Source: Solidesulfovibrio sp.
GTDB lineage: Bacteria > Desulfobacterota > Desulfovibrionia > Desulfovibrionales > Desulfovibrionaceae
Direction: 5' to 3'
DNA length: 38,844 bases
Assembly (NCBI RefSeq): GCF_029978005.1
Contig: NZ_JARKOZ010000137.1
Coordinates: 1-38,844 of the forward strand
Below are positions 1 through 7,677 of this stretch, piece by piece; within the stretch, counting starts at the first letter, position 1, and each line of letters starts with the position of its first letter. The position numbers and the translations under genes were made by a program. The notes beneath the pieces are model-generated. The model saw only the letters and a list, made by a program, of their open reading frames with translations, made no database searches and was not told the DNA's origin.

Positions 1-85
1 TGCCGGCTTTGCGGCCTGCGGGTCCGGGCCGATTCCCCGACCACCACTGCCGACGCAACGCCGCCCGTCGTTCCCGACGCAGTGA

Positions 86-140
86 CTCCCGCCCCGTCGG
101 GGGGGACCGGGGGGGATCATCCCCCCCGGCCGCCGGAGGC
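86..140 (+). repeat. Dispersed two-hairpin element, copy A
   Basis: A C-rich/G-rich left arm (CCCCG at 92-96 against GGGGG from 99) is followed by a perfect 9-bp stem, CCGGGGGGG (107-115) with CCCCCCCGG (121-129), loop ATCAT, and then the conserved edge GGCCGCCGGAGGC. The same layout occurs near 7.1, 33.1 and 33.9 kb with different stem sequences. It lies 22 bases past the nifS stop on the minus strand, so a role in transcription termination or 3'-end protection is plausible. That role is inference; the repeat structure is seen directly. Confidence 0.75.
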
Positions 141-162
141 ATCTTCTTCCCCCGCTATCCCC

Positions 163-1347
163 CTAACACGTGCAATTCGCCTTGGGCGGCGAATCCTCGC
201 GGAAGGGCGACATGCGCCGCAGGGTGCTGATGACGCCGGGCAGGGTTTCGAGCACGAGGTCCACGTCGGCCTCGGAGGTGTAGCGCGACAGGCTGAAGCG
301 GATGGAGCCGTGGGCGAAGGTGAAGGGCACGCCCATGGCCCGCAGCACGTGGGAGGGCTCGAGACTGCCGGAGGTGCAGGCCGAGCCGGAGCTGGCGCAG
401 ATGCCGAACTGGTCGAGCATGAGCAGGATGGCCTCGCCCTCGACGTACTTGAAGGCGATGCTCGAGGTGTTGGGCAGGCGATGCTCGAGGTCGCCGTTGA
501 CGATGGAATCCGGGACGCTTGCCAGGATGCCGGTCTCCAGGCGGTCGCGAAGGGCCTTCACCTGGGTGTTTTCCGCCGCGATGTTCTCCCTCGCGAGCTT
601 CATGGCCGCAGCCAGGGCGATGATGCCGGCGGTGTTCTCCGTGCCGGCCCGACGGCCGCGTTCCTGGTGGCCGCCAATGAGAAAAGGTCGGAAGGGCGTT
701 CCCTGGCGCACGAAGAGGACGCCCACGCCTTTGGGCGCGTGGAGCTTGTGGCCGGAAAGGGCCAGCATGTCCACGGGAAGCTTGGTCAGGTCGATGTCCA
801 CCTTGCCCACGGCCTGGACCGCGTCGGTATGGAAGAGCACGCCGCGGGCCTTGCAAAGGGCCGCGATCTCCGGGACGGGGAAGATCGTCCCGGTCTCGTT
901 GTTGGCGTACATGACCGACACGATGGCCGTGTCGCGCCGGATGGAGCGGGCGAGTTCTTCGAGGTCCAGGCGGCCCTTCTCGTCCACGGCCAGGTACGTG
1001 ACCTCGTAATCCTTCTCCTCCAGGTGCTTGGCCAGGCTCAGCACGGCCGGGTGCTCCACCCGGGTGGTGACGAGGTGGCGCTTTTCCGGATTGGCGGCCA
1101 GGGCGCTCAAAATGGCCGTGTTGTCGGATTCCGAGCCGCAGGAGGTGAAGATGACCTCCTCGGGCTTGCAGCCGAGGGTCGCGGCCACGTCGGCCCGGGC
1201 CTCCTTGAGCTTGGTGCCCACGTGACCGCCGAAGGAATGCATGCTCGACGGGTTGCCGTACCAATGGCCGAGGTAGGGCAGCATGGCCTCGACGACTTCC
1301 GGGGCCACCATGGTGGTGGCGTTGTTGTCGAGATAGACCGGATTCAT
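163..1347 (-). CDS. nifS: Cysteine desulfurase NifS
   Basis: This 394-residue PLP enzyme takes sulfur from L-cysteine as a protein-bound persulfide and passes it to the NifU scaffold in the cytoplasm. The N-terminus MNPVYLDNNATT is typical of class V aminotransferase-fold desulfurases. The PLP lysine is K201 in SGHKLHAPKG, and the persulfide cysteine is C324 in SGSACTSGS. An ATG overlapping the nifU stop (ATGA) fixes the start, so the two genes are translationally coupled. The open frame continues upstream inside nifU and should not be read as an N-terminal extension. The C-terminus ends NCTC, an extra pair of cysteines. No nif structural genes are visible, so the pair probably serves general Fe-S assembly rather than nitrogenase alone; that is inference. 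Confidence 0.95.
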   Translation of the reverse strand: MNPVYLDNNATTMVAPEVVEAMLPYLGHWYGNPSSMHSFGGHVGTKLKEARADVAATLGCKPEEVIFTSCGSESDNTAILSALAANPEKRHLVTTRVEHPAVLSLAKHLEEKDYEVTYLAVDEKGRLDLEELARSIRRDTAIVSVMYANNETGTIFPVPEIAALCKARGVLFHTDAVQAVGKVDIDLTKLPVDMLALSGHKLHAPKGVGVLFVRQGTPFRPFLIGGHQERGRRAGTENTAGIIALAAAMKLARENIAAENTQVKALRDRLETGILASVPDSIVNGDLEHRLPNTSSIAFKYVEGEAILLMLDQFGICASSGSACTSGSLEPSHVLRAMGVPFTFAHGSIRFSLSRYTSEADVDLVLETLPGVISTLRRMSPFREDSPPKANCTC

Positions 1348-2195
1348 TTGCCCGCCTCCCTGACCGTGATGTCGGGTTCCACCAGCTCCTGCAGGCGCTT
1401 TTGCACGAAGTCGGTGAGCGTCACGTTGCTGACCGGGCAGCCCTTGCAGGCCCCGCGCAAAGACACGAGCACCGTCTTGCCGTCGATGTCCACCAGTTCG
1501 ATGTCGCCGCCGTCCTTTTTGAGGTTGGGACGAATCTCCTCGTCCATGACCTGCGCCACCCGGCGCATGCGTTCGAGGTTGGTGAGCCCCTTGGCCGGGG
1601 CGGCCTCGGACGCGGCGGGCGCGGGCGCGGGCCGGCCGAGTTCGTCGTCGAGGATGGCCTTGAGCTTTTCCAGGCAGTCGCCGCAGCCGCCGCCGGCCTT
1701 GGTGAAGTCCGTGATCTCCTCCACCGTGCGCAGGCCGTTTTCCCGCACGGCCCGGCGGATCTGGCCCTCGTAGACGCCGAAGCACTTGCACACCAGCTCG
1801 CCCTCGGGCTCGTGCTGGGGGGCCTTCTCGCCCAGGTAGTCGGCCAGGGCGGCCTCCAGGGCCTCCTGCCCCATGACCGAGCAGTGCATCTTCTCCTTGG
1901 GCAGCCCGCCCAGGTATTCGGCGATGTCCTTGTTGGTGAGCTTTCTCGCCTCCTCGACGGTCTTGCCCTTGAGCAGCTCCGTGAGCACGGAGCTCGAGGC
2001 GATGGCCGAGGCGCAGCCGAAGGTCTGGAAGGTGGCGTCCTCGATGACGCCGGCGTCGTTGATCTTCAGAAAGAGCTTGAGCGCGTCGCCGCAGGCCAGC
2101 GACCCCACCTCGCCCACGGCGTTGGCGTTTTCAAGCTCGCCCACGTTGCGGGGATGCAGAAAATGATCCCTGACCTTGTCGGTGTATTCCCACAT
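1344..2195 (-). CDS. nifU: Fe-S cluster scaffold NifU (three-domain)
   Basis: This 283-residue scaffold has all three classical NifU domains. Residues 1-125 form an IscU-like domain with ligand cysteines C35, C61 and C105. Residues about 134-180 form a BFD-like [2Fe-2S] domain with C136, C138, C171 and C174. An Ala/Pro linker follows, then a C-terminal NifU domain (about 205-283) with the C250-x2-C253 motif that assembles transferable [4Fe-4S] clusters. All nine expected cysteines are present. The gene is first in a nifU-nifS operon, overlapping nifS by four bases. Sulfate reducers commonly use NifU/NifS for housekeeping cluster assembly, which matches the absence of other nif genes here. Confidence 0.96.
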   Translation of the reverse strand: MWEYTDKVRDHFLHPRNVGELENANAVGEVGSLACGDALKLFLKINDAGVIEDATFQTFGCASAIASSSVLTELLKGKTVEEARKLTNKDIAEYLGGLPKEKMHCSVMGQEALEAALADYLGEKAPQHEPEGELVCKCFGVYEGQIRRAVRENGLRTVEEITDFTKAGGGCGDCLEKLKAILDDELGRPAPAPAASEAAPAKGLTNLERMRRVAQVMDEEIRPNLKKDGGDIELVDIDGKTVLVSLRGACKGCPVSNVTLTDFVQKRLQELVEPDITVREAGK

Positions 2196-2590
2196 GTGCC
2201 GTACCTCCGTGCGCGTGCCCCGGCTTGCCGCCGGCGGCGCGAATCCAGTGTATGCCGCATCCCGGTCCGTGGAAAGGGGCCGTCCCCTTTTTCGAACCGC
2301 CGAACAATTTCATACCATAATGAGAGGTTTCTCCAAGTCAACCATCCGCTTTACCCCAATCGCCCCATGCGCTATGGAATCCTCGACAAAAACATGCCGG
2401 TTTTCTCGCCCGACGCCGCCGACGACGCCAGGGCCACCAGTGGCGCGTTCCCCAACGAACACGACCGGATCGTGGAGAAAAACGACTTTTCGAACGTGTT
2501 CTTCCGGAAACTCCCAGGACGGGATTCCGGCACGCGACCCTGGCCGCAACCACGACGCGGCGGCGCGGCCGTCGCCTCGGGAGAGGCGCG
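2196..2590. other. Divergent intergenic region nifU / crcB
   Basis: This 395-base gap separates nifU (leftward) from crcB (rightward). It holds a candidate nifU promoter (2314-2341) and a small hairpin, AAAGGGG (2273-2279) with CCCCTTT (2284-2290), which would lie in the nifU leader if that promoter is right and is followed by T on the plus strand. I looked for a fluoride riboswitch upstream of crcB and did not recognise one. An ATG at 2367 opens a frame that runs into crcB; it has no convincing ribosome binding site or family and is not called. Confidence 0.5.
2314..2341 (-). promoter_or_regulatory. Candidate sigma-70 promoter for nifU-nifS
   Basis: Read on the minus strand, TTGACT (2341-2336) is followed after 16 bases by TATGGT (2319-2314). 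This sits about 120 bases before the nifU start, in a locally AT-richer stretch. No clear IscR-type operator was recognised. Assigned from consensus match only. Confidence 0.4.
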
Positions 2591-2968
2591 ATGCTCCAGA
2601 AACTCGCAATCATGTCCCTGGCCGGCGCGGCCGGCACCCTGGCCCGCTACTGGCTCTCCGGCTTCGTCTACGACCACGTCGGCCGCAATTTTCCCTGGGG
2701 CACGGCCGTGGTCAACATTCTCGGCTGCTTCCTGTTCGGCCTCATCTGGGAGATGGGCGAGGGGCGCATGCTCATCCGCGCCGAGACCCGGGCCATCGCG
2801 CTGACGGGTTTCATGGGCGCGTTCACCACCTTTTCCACCTTCATCTTCGAAAGCGGCGCCTACATGGAGGACGGCCGCTACCTGGCCGCCCTGGCCAACG
2901 TGGGCTTCCAGACCGTGGTCGGCTTCGCCGCGCTTTTCGCCGGGCTGGTGCTCGGCCGGATGTTGTAG
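2591..2968 (+). CDS. crcB: Fluoride channel CrcB/FluC
   Basis: This 125-residue, four-helix membrane protein matches the CrcB/Fluc family, whose members work as dual-topology dimers that export fluoride from the cytoplasm. Visible signatures are GTLARYW near residue 15, the VNILGCF segment near 41, and the pore motif GFMGAFTTFSTF near 73, which carries the conserved phenylalanines and TTFST. The length is normal for the family. A GGGAGAGG sequence precedes the ATG. The next gene, a DUF190/CBS protein, starts 27 bases downstream, a pairing often seen for crcB. No fluoride riboswitch was recognised. Confidence 0.93.
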   Translation: MLQKLAIMSLAGAAGTLARYWLSGFVYDHVGRNFPWGTAVVNILGCFLFGLIWEMGEGRMLIRAETRAIALTGFMGAFTTFSTFIFESGAYMEDGRYLAALANVGFQTVVGFAALFAGLVLGRML

Positions 2969-2995
2969 CCCGGGGTCCCGGAAAAGGAATACGCC

Positions 2996-4225
2996 ATGGC
3001 GGAGTACGCCGAAGTCGAACTGTTGCGCGTGTATTGCGGCGAATCGGACCGCATCGACGGCCGGCCGGCTCACGAGGTGCTGGTGGAACTGGCGCGCCGC
3101 CACGGCGCGGCCGGGGCCACGGTCCTGCGCGGAGTGCTCGGGTTCGGGGCCGGCAGCCTGGTGCACACGGCCAAGCTCCTGCGCCTGTCCGAGGACCTGC
3201 CCATGATCGTCGAGATCGTGGACCGCCCACAACGCATCGAGGCGCTTTTGCCGCGCATCGAGGCCGCGGCCAAGGGGGGGCTCATCACCCGCCAGCGCGT
3301 GAGCGCCCATTTCCACTGCCCCGTGCGGGTGCACGACGTCATGGCCGTGGACGTGGCCACGGTCGCGCCCGACACGCCTTTGCCCGAGGTGGTCGACCTC
3401 TTGGTGGCACGCGAGGTCAAGGCCGTTCCGGTCCTCGACCCCAAAGGGCGGGTGGCCGGCATCGTCACCGGCGGGGATCTGCTTTCGCGCGGCGGCCTCG
3501 GGGCCAGGATTTCCCTCCAGGAATCCCTGCCCGAGGCCTTCCGCCTGGAGGAACGCGGCCGGCTCACCGGACGCGTCGCCGCCGATGTCATGACCGCGCC
3601 CGTGACCACCATCGCCGACAAGGCCGGCCTTCGCGAGGCGGCCCGGATCATGACGAAAAAGAGCCTCAAGCGGCTTCCGGTCGTGGACGCGGCCGGGGAG
3701 CTCGTCGGCATCGTCAGCCGGGCCGACATCCTGCGCTCGGCCGCCTCCCTGGCCCCGGCGGCCGAAGCGTTGCCCCGGTTCACGGCCGGGCTCTTCCAAC
3801 TGGCCCGGGACGTGATGTTCACGGACGTGCCCACGGTCGGCCCGGACGCGCCGCTTGCCGACGTGGTGGCCAAGATCGTGGCCTCGCCCCTGCGGCGGGT
3901 AGTGGTCGTAGACGCGGAGCGCAAGGTGCTCGGCATCGTGGTGGACGGCGAACTGCTGGCCCACTGCGGCCCGGGGCGAAAGCCCGGCATCCTGCGGGCC
4001 CTTTTCGGCTCCGGCGGCGACGAGGCCGTGGCCTGCCCGGCCGGCACGGCGGCCGAGGTCATGGAGCGCCGCGTCCACACCGTGCCGGAGGACGCCGCGC
4101 TCATGGACGTGCTGCAAAAGATGCTCTCCTGCCAGTGCAAGCGCCTGGCGGTGGTGGACGACGACGGCAGGCTCCTCGGCATGGTGGACCGCGACGCGAT
4201 CCTGCGGGGCATCGCCGGGACGTGA
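2996..4225 (+). CDS. DUF190 and four-CBS-domain protein
   Basis: This 409-residue soluble protein starts with a DUF190 domain (about residues 1-105, from AEYAEVELLRVYCGE through the PMIVEIVDRPQRI strand). Four CBS motifs follow, at about 112-170, 197-250, 268-325 and 345-405. Each begins with a variant of V-x-D/E-V-M and ends with a V-V-D...G-x-L-x-G-I-V-x-R-x-D pattern, making two Bateman modules. Bateman modules usually bind adenine nucleotides, so the protein may sense energy or nucleotide state; this is inference. Its position right after crcB suggests a part in fluoride or ion homeostasis. DUF190 alone is about 110 residues, so the CBS addition is a large expansion. Confidence 0.85.
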   Translation: MAEYAEVELLRVYCGESDRIDGRPAHEVLVELARRHGAAGATVLRGVLGFGAGSLVHTAKLLRLSEDLPMIVEIVDRPQRIEALLPRIEAAAKGGLITRQRVSAHFHCPVRVHDVMAVDVATVAPDTPLPEVVDLLVAREVKAVPVLDPKGRVAGIVTGGDLLSRGGLGARISLQESLPEAFRLEERGRLTGRVAADVMTAPVTTIADKAGLREAARIMTKKSLKRLPVVDAAGELVGIVSRADILRSAASLAPAAEALPRFTAGLFQLARDVMFTDVPTVGPDAPLADVVAKIVASPLRRVVVVDAERKVLGIVVDGELLAHCGPGRKPGILRALFGSGGDEAVACPAGTAAEVMERRVHTVPEDAALMDVLQKMLSCQCKRLAVVDDDGRLLGMVDRDAILRGIAGT

Positions 4226-4348
4226 GACGCTCCCGGGGGCGCGATTCCCCTTTGCCAAGGCGGCCGTTTCGCGGTAAGCCCCGGCTCGCCGGGCTCCGCC
4301 TTTTCCCGCGCCCGGCTTCCATCAAAAAAATCGCAAGGAGCAACACGC

Positions 4349-4765
4349 ATGGAGCGCACCCTTTCCATCATCAAGCCCGACGCCGTTTCCCGCAACCTGT
4401 CCGGAGCCATCCTCAAGATGATCCAGGACGCGGGACTGAAAGTCGTGGCCATGAAGATGATCCAGCTTTCCAAGGCCGAGGCCGAGGGCTTCTACGCCGT
4501 GCACAAGGCGCGCCCGTTCTTCGGCAGCCTGGTGGACTTCATGATCTCCGGCCCGGTGGTCGTTTCCATCCTCGAAGGCGACGACGCCATCGCCCGCTAC
4601 CGCAAGCTCATGGGCGCCACCAACCCGGCGGGCGCCGAGGAAGGCACCATCCGCAAGATCCACGCCCTGGACATCGAGAAGAACTCCGTCCACGGCTCCG
4701 ACGCCCCGGAAACCGCCGCCTTCGAGACGTCCTACTTCTTCAGCGCCCTGGAAATGGTGGGCTAG
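4349..4765 (+). CDS. ndk: Nucleoside diphosphate kinase
   Basis: This 138-residue enzyme moves the gamma phosphate of ATP to nucleoside diphosphates through a phosphohistidine. The N-terminus [12 protein letters not shown] is the family signature, and the active-site histidine is H115 in [10 protein letters not shown]. The length is normal. AAGGAG lies eight bases before the ATG. The 120 bases upstream contain an imperfect GC hairpin (AGCCCCGGC / GCCGGGCT) before CCTTTTCCC that may end the crcB transcript. proC starts four bases after the stop, so the two are probably co-transcribed. The segment before the catalytic motif ([12 protein letters not shown]) differs from the more usual RAKFA/GDFGI versions but leaves the catalytic residues intact. 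Confidence 0.96.
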   Translation: MERTLSIIKPDAVSRNLSGAILKMIQDAGLKVVAMKMIQLSKAEAEGFYAVHKARPFFGSLVDFMISGPVVVSILEGDDAIARYRKLMGATNPAGAEEGTIRKIHALDIEKNSVHGSDAPETAAFETSYFFSALEMVG

Positions 4766-4769
4766 GGCC

Positions 4770-5570
4770 ATGGCCGCCGTCATCGGCTTTCTGGGCGCGG
4801 GGAACATGGGCGCGGCCATCATCGGCGGCCTCGCCGCCGTTCCCGACGTCTCGGCCATGGCCTACGACGTGGATGCGGCCAAGGTGGACGCCCTGGTCGC
4901 CGGCGAGCTGGCGCGAAAAGCCCCGACGCCCGAGGCCCTGGCGGCGGGCAGCGACTACTTGGTCCTTTGCGTCAAGCCGCAGTACCTGGCCGGGGCCATG
5001 GCGGACCTCGCGCCGCACCTCAAGCCCGACACAGTGGTCTGCTCCATCGTGGCCGGCGTGACCGTGGCCAGGCTGAAGTCGCTCACCGGCGGCAAATGCC
5101 CGGTGGTGCGCATCATGCCCAACACCCCGGCCCTGGTCGGCGCGGGCCAGTTCGCCCTGTGCCTGGACGACTCGGCCCTTTCCTGCGGGCAGAAGGCCTT
5201 CGTCGGGGAGCTTTTCGCCAAGCTCGGCCGCACCTACGTGCTGGAGGAGAAGCACTTCGACGCCTTCACGGGCCTGGCCGGCTCGGGTCCGGCCTACGTG
5301 CTCTACTTCATGGAGGCGCTCATCGAATCCGGCGTGCTCATGGGCTTTCCCCGGGACAAGGCCACGGACATCGTGACCGGCCTTTTCTCGGGCACGGCGA
5401 GGCTCGCGACCGAGACCGGGCAGCACCCGAGCGTGCTGCGCGAGATGGTGACCTCCCCCGCCGGCACCACCATCGAGGCGCTCATGCACCTCGACCGCAA
5501 GGCGGTGCGCGCCGCCATCATCGACGCGGCCGCAGCCTCGCGGGACCGCTCCAAGGCCCTCGGCGGCTGA
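4770..5570 (+). CDS. proC: Pyrroline-5-carboxylate reductase
   Basis: This 266-residue enzyme performs the last step of proline synthesis, NAD(P)H-dependent reduction of 1-pyrroline-5-carboxylate. The Rossmann fingerprint GFLGAGNMG is at residues 6-14. The conserved CVKPQ and RIMPNTPALVG segments follow, and the C-terminal dimerisation domain carries GLAGSGPAYV and the family signature VTSPAGTTIEAL. Length and order are normal. It is coupled to ndk with a four-base gap and is followed by a long, perfect terminator hairpin. Confidence 0.96.
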   Translation: MAAVIGFLGAGNMGAAIIGGLAAVPDVSAMAYDVDAAKVDALVAGELARKAPTPEALAAGSDYLVLCVKPQYLAGAMADLAPHLKPDTVVCSIVAGVTVARLKSLTGGKCPVVRIMPNTPALVGAGQFALCLDDSALSCGQKAFVGELFAKLGRTYVLEEKHFDAFTGLAGSGPAYVLYFMEALIESGVLMGFPRDKATDIVTGLFSGTARLATETGQHPSVLREMVTSPAGTTIEALMHLDRKAVRAAIIDAAAASRDRSKALGG

Positions 5571-5593
5571 GGCGGCCCCGTGCTCACGTCGCG

Positions 5594-5636
5594 ACAATAA
5601 GCCCCCGCCGCGCATGGCGCGGCGGGGGCTTATTGT
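5594..5636. terminator. Bidirectional terminator proC / cspA
   Basis: A perfect 20-bp stem, 5594-5613 with 5617-5636 around the loop ATG, carries a GC-rich core flanked by ACAATAA/TTATTGT. It lies between the convergent ends of proC and the cold-shock gene, and its outer AT pairs give a T-rich exit in both directions. Confidence 0.9.
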
Positions 5637-5654
5637 ATCGTTTCGTCGTCGCGG

Positions 5655-5861
5655 TTAGACAGGTTTGACCACATTGGTGGCCTTGGGTCCCCGCTCGCCC
5701 TGGATGATGTCGAACTGGACGGTCTCACCCTCGCGCAGGGTGCGGAAGCCCTCGCCCTCGATGGAAGAGTAGTGGACGAACACGTCGTCCTCGCCCTCGC
5801 GCATGATGAAACCGTAGCCCTTCTTGTCGCTGAACCATTTCACGGTGCCTTCGAATCCCAT
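5655..5861 (-). CDS. cspA: Cold-shock domain protein
   Basis: This 68-residue single-domain OB-fold protein binds single-stranded RNA and DNA. RNP-1 (KKGYGFI) and RNP-2 (DVFVHYSSI) are both present, and the sequence opens [12 protein letters not shown]. The open frame extends 17 codons further upstream, but the ATG at 5861 is preceded by AGGAGG at eight bases and gives the family's standard length. The leader from the predicted promoter is only about 25 bases, unlike the long thermosensing leader of E. coli cspA, so it may be a constitutive paralogue. It may equally be named cspB/C/D. Confidence 0.93.
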   Translation of the reverse strand: MGFEGTVKWFSDKKGYGFIMREGEDDVFVHYSSIEGEGFRTLREGETVQFDIIQGERGPKATNVVKPV

Positions 5862-5893
5862 ACGTCTGCCCTCCTGAAAAAATCTTACTTTAC

Positions 5894-5923
5894 TCCATAG
5901 CCTTACCGTCACAGAATCGTCAA
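5894..5923 (-). promoter_or_regulatory. Candidate promoter for cspA
   Basis: On the minus strand, TTGACG (5923-5918) and TATGGA (5899-5894) are separated by 18 bases inside an AT-rich patch. The -10 lies 32 bases upstream of the start codon. Confidence 0.45.
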
Positions 5924-6004
5924 CAGAAAAACCACGTTTCTTCTATTTCCATCTTGTAAGCATATATCGCTATCCATGTGCTCCGCAAAACACCCTATGT
6001 CAAA

Positions 6005-6940
6005 TCAGGCATGCAGCAAAATAGTGCGCAGAACAATAATTACGATCGCAACAATTCCTCCCGACAACAATACCAACCGGGCAAGACGTCCATAGCGCAT
6101 GGCATTCCAGGGCGCGCCGGCCGGTCCCATGACGGGCTTCTGGACACGGACGCCGAAATACAGGGCCTCGCCGCCCATTGCTCCCCCGCACAGCCAAGCC
6201 GCCATAGCCATGGGCCAGCCGGCATTGGGGCTGGCGCTCTTGCCCGCATCCCGCCGCACGTCCCCAAGCGCCACGTTGGCGGGAAAGCCGAGCAGCCTTG
6301 CGGCCAACCACATGGAAAGCGCGGTCAGGCGCGCCGGCAGCCAGGCCAGGACGTCGTCGGCCCGGGCCGCGAAAAGGCCCAGACGGACGTAGCGCGGCGT
6401 GCGGTACCCCCACATGGAGTCGGCGGTGCTCACGGCCTTGTAGGCCCAGAGCCCGGCCGGCCCGGCCAGGGCCAGCCAGAAAAGCGGCGCCACGAAGCCG
6501 TCGTTGGCGTTCTCGGCCACGGACTCGGCCAGGGCGCGCCACAGGCCGTCCGCATCCAGGACGGACGTGTCCCGGCTGACCAGGCCGGCCACCACGGCGC
6601 GGGCGGCCTCGACGTCATTTGCGTTCAAAAACCGTGCCGCCCGGCGTCCTTCCCGCAGCAGCTGGCCCAGGGCCAGGCCGGCCCAGGCGAAATACAAGCC
6701 GAAGAGCCAGCCCACGGCTGGCAGGGCGCACAGCAGCAGGACGCAGCCCGCGCCGGCGACGGCCACGGCCAGGACCCCGGCCGCGCCGAAGGCCCGGCCA
6801 CGCAGGCCCCAGGCGTCGGCCAGCCGATCCAGGAAGCCGTAGGCCGCGCCCATGGCCCGCACCGGATGCGGCCAGCCCGGCGGATCACCCAGCAGCAGGT
6901 CCAGGACCACGGCCAGGGCCAAAAGCAACGGTTCAGGCAT
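6005..6940 (-). CDS. cbiB: Adenosylcobinamide-phosphate synthase CbiB/CobD
   Basis: This 311-residue inner-membrane protein attaches the aminopropanol arm to adenosylcobyric acid in cobalamin synthesis. Visible signatures include the opening LDLLLGDPPGWPHPVRAMG, the SRDTSVLDADGLWRALAES segment, VAENANDGFVAPLFW, and YKAVSTADSMWGYR. Several hydrophobic stretches fit a polytopic protein. The ATG at 6940 gives the standard N-terminus and has GAGGA upstream; the frame extends 33 codons further without family resemblance. No cobalamin riboswitch was recognised upstream, where repeat copy B lies. The last about 25 codons are AT-richer than the rest of the gene. Confidence 0.93.
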   Translation of the reverse strand: MPEPLLLALAVVLDLLLGDPPGWPHPVRAMGAAYGFLDRLADAWGLRGRAFGAAGVLAVAVAGAGCVLLLCALPAVGWLFGLYFAWAGLALGQLLREGRRAARFLNANDVEAARAVVAGLVSRDTSVLDADGLWRALAESVAENANDGFVAPLFWLALAGPAGLWAYKAVSTADSMWGYRTPRYVRLGLFAARADDVLAWLPARLTALSMWLAARLLGFPANVALGDVRRDAGKSASPNAGWPMAMAAWLCGGAMGGEALYFGVRVQKPVMGPAGAPWNAMRYGRLARLVLLSGGIVAIVIIVLRTILLHA

Positions 6941-7055
6941 GACGACATTCCTCACAGCCGCATCGGCTCCGTCCCACCCGCGACGGAACAGCGAACCTAT
7001 CGGCGAATCTATCATTCGTGGATGAAAAGACAAGACCACTCGCCAAAAACGAGAG

Positions 7056-7109
7056 TCCCCCTTGCGGGGAGGTCCAGGAGGGGGTCACCCCCTCCTGGCC
7101 GCCGGAGGC
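7056..7109 (+). repeat. Dispersed two-hairpin element, copy B
   Basis: A left hairpin CCCCCTTGCGGGG is followed by a perfect 11-bp stem, CCAGGAGGGGG (7074-7084) and CCCCCTCCTGG (7088-7098) with loop TCA, then the conserved edge CCGCCGGAGGC. It begins six bases past the queH stop on the minus strand. It shares most of its sequence with copy C and only the layout and edge with copies A and D. Confidence 0.85.
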
Positions 7110-7115
7110 TCTCCC

Positions 7116-7673
7116 CTACTCCACCTCAGGCGGCCGGCGCAGCTTCCTGGCGTAGCGGTCGAGTTCGCTCAGGACGCAGCCGCAGTAGGGCTGGCGGTAG
7201 ACGCCCCACTCCCTGGACAGGGCCACGCCCTCGTCCCAATGGACGCGGAAGTCCCGGTAGAGGAAGGACACGCCGCGGGCCTCGGCCCGGGCCTGGCCCA
7301 GGGCGGCGAGCACGGCGTGGTCCTGGTACTTGCTGTAGAGAAGCGACGAGGTGAAGGCGTCGCAGCCGAGATCGGCCGCGGCCACGGCGGCAGCGTCCAG
7401 CCGCTCCTCCCAGCAGGGGGCGCAGCGCCCGGCCGGGTCGGCCAGGCTGCGGCGCAGGTGCGGCACGGGATCGTAGTCGCCAAAGCGCATGTCCACGCCG
7501 AGGATGGCCGCGACCCGGGCCGCGCCGTCGCGCCGGCGCAGGTATTCCATGGCCGGCTGGATGTTGGGGTTGAAAAAGAGGCCGACCACGTCGTAGCCGG
7601 CCTCCTTGAGGCGCAAAATGGGCGCGATGGCGCAGGGGCCGCAGCAGACGTGGAGAAGAATCCGCCCGGCCAT
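7116..7673 (-). CDS. queH: Epoxyqueuosine reductase QueH
   Basis: This 185-residue protein belongs to the QueH (DUF208) family, the non-cobalamin enzyme that reduces epoxyqueuosine to queuosine in tRNA. The cysteine pattern fits: C10-C11-x2-C14 (VCCGPCA) near the N-terminus, C84-x2-C87 (RCAPCW), and the terminal YRQPYCGC motif with C164 and C166. Known members bind an Fe-S cluster plus a redox-active disulfide. FTSSLLYSKYQDH is also typical. The gene starts four bases after the rng stop, so translation is probably coupled. It is followed directly by repeat copy B. Confidence 0.92.
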   Translation of the reverse strand: MAGRILLHVCCGPCAIAPILRLKEAGYDVVGLFFNPNIQPAMEYLRRRDGAARVAAILGVDMRFGDYDPVPHLRRSLADPAGRCAPCWEERLDAAAVAAADLGCDAFTSSLLYSKYQDHAVLAALGQARAEARGVSFLYRDFRVHWDEGVALSREWGVYRQPYCGCVLSELDRYARKLRRPPEVE

Positions 7674-7677
7674 GGCG

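Noticed and set aside
1-85. Possible 3' end of an upstream gene at the left window edge, with a stop at 83-85
   Set aside because: Under 30 codons are visible, more than one frame is open and no family motif is present.
82-1773. Long plus-strand open frame across nifS and nifU (563 codons)
   Set aside because: It is an antisense shadow common in GC-rich DNA. The minus strand has full-length nifS and nifU with all catalytic residues.
2470-2590. Fluoride riboswitch before crcB
   Set aside because: I could not find the conserved GG-GAUGG and pseudoknot parts; a covariance search would settle it.
2367-2804. Plus-strand small frame starting at an ATG at 2367 with fairly balanced composition
   Set aside because: There is no Shine-Dalgarno sequence or recognised family, and it runs into crcB in another frame. 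Worth a homology check only.
6941-7055. Cobalamin riboswitch before cbiB
   Set aside because: No B12-box-like sequence was recognised in the short upstream region.
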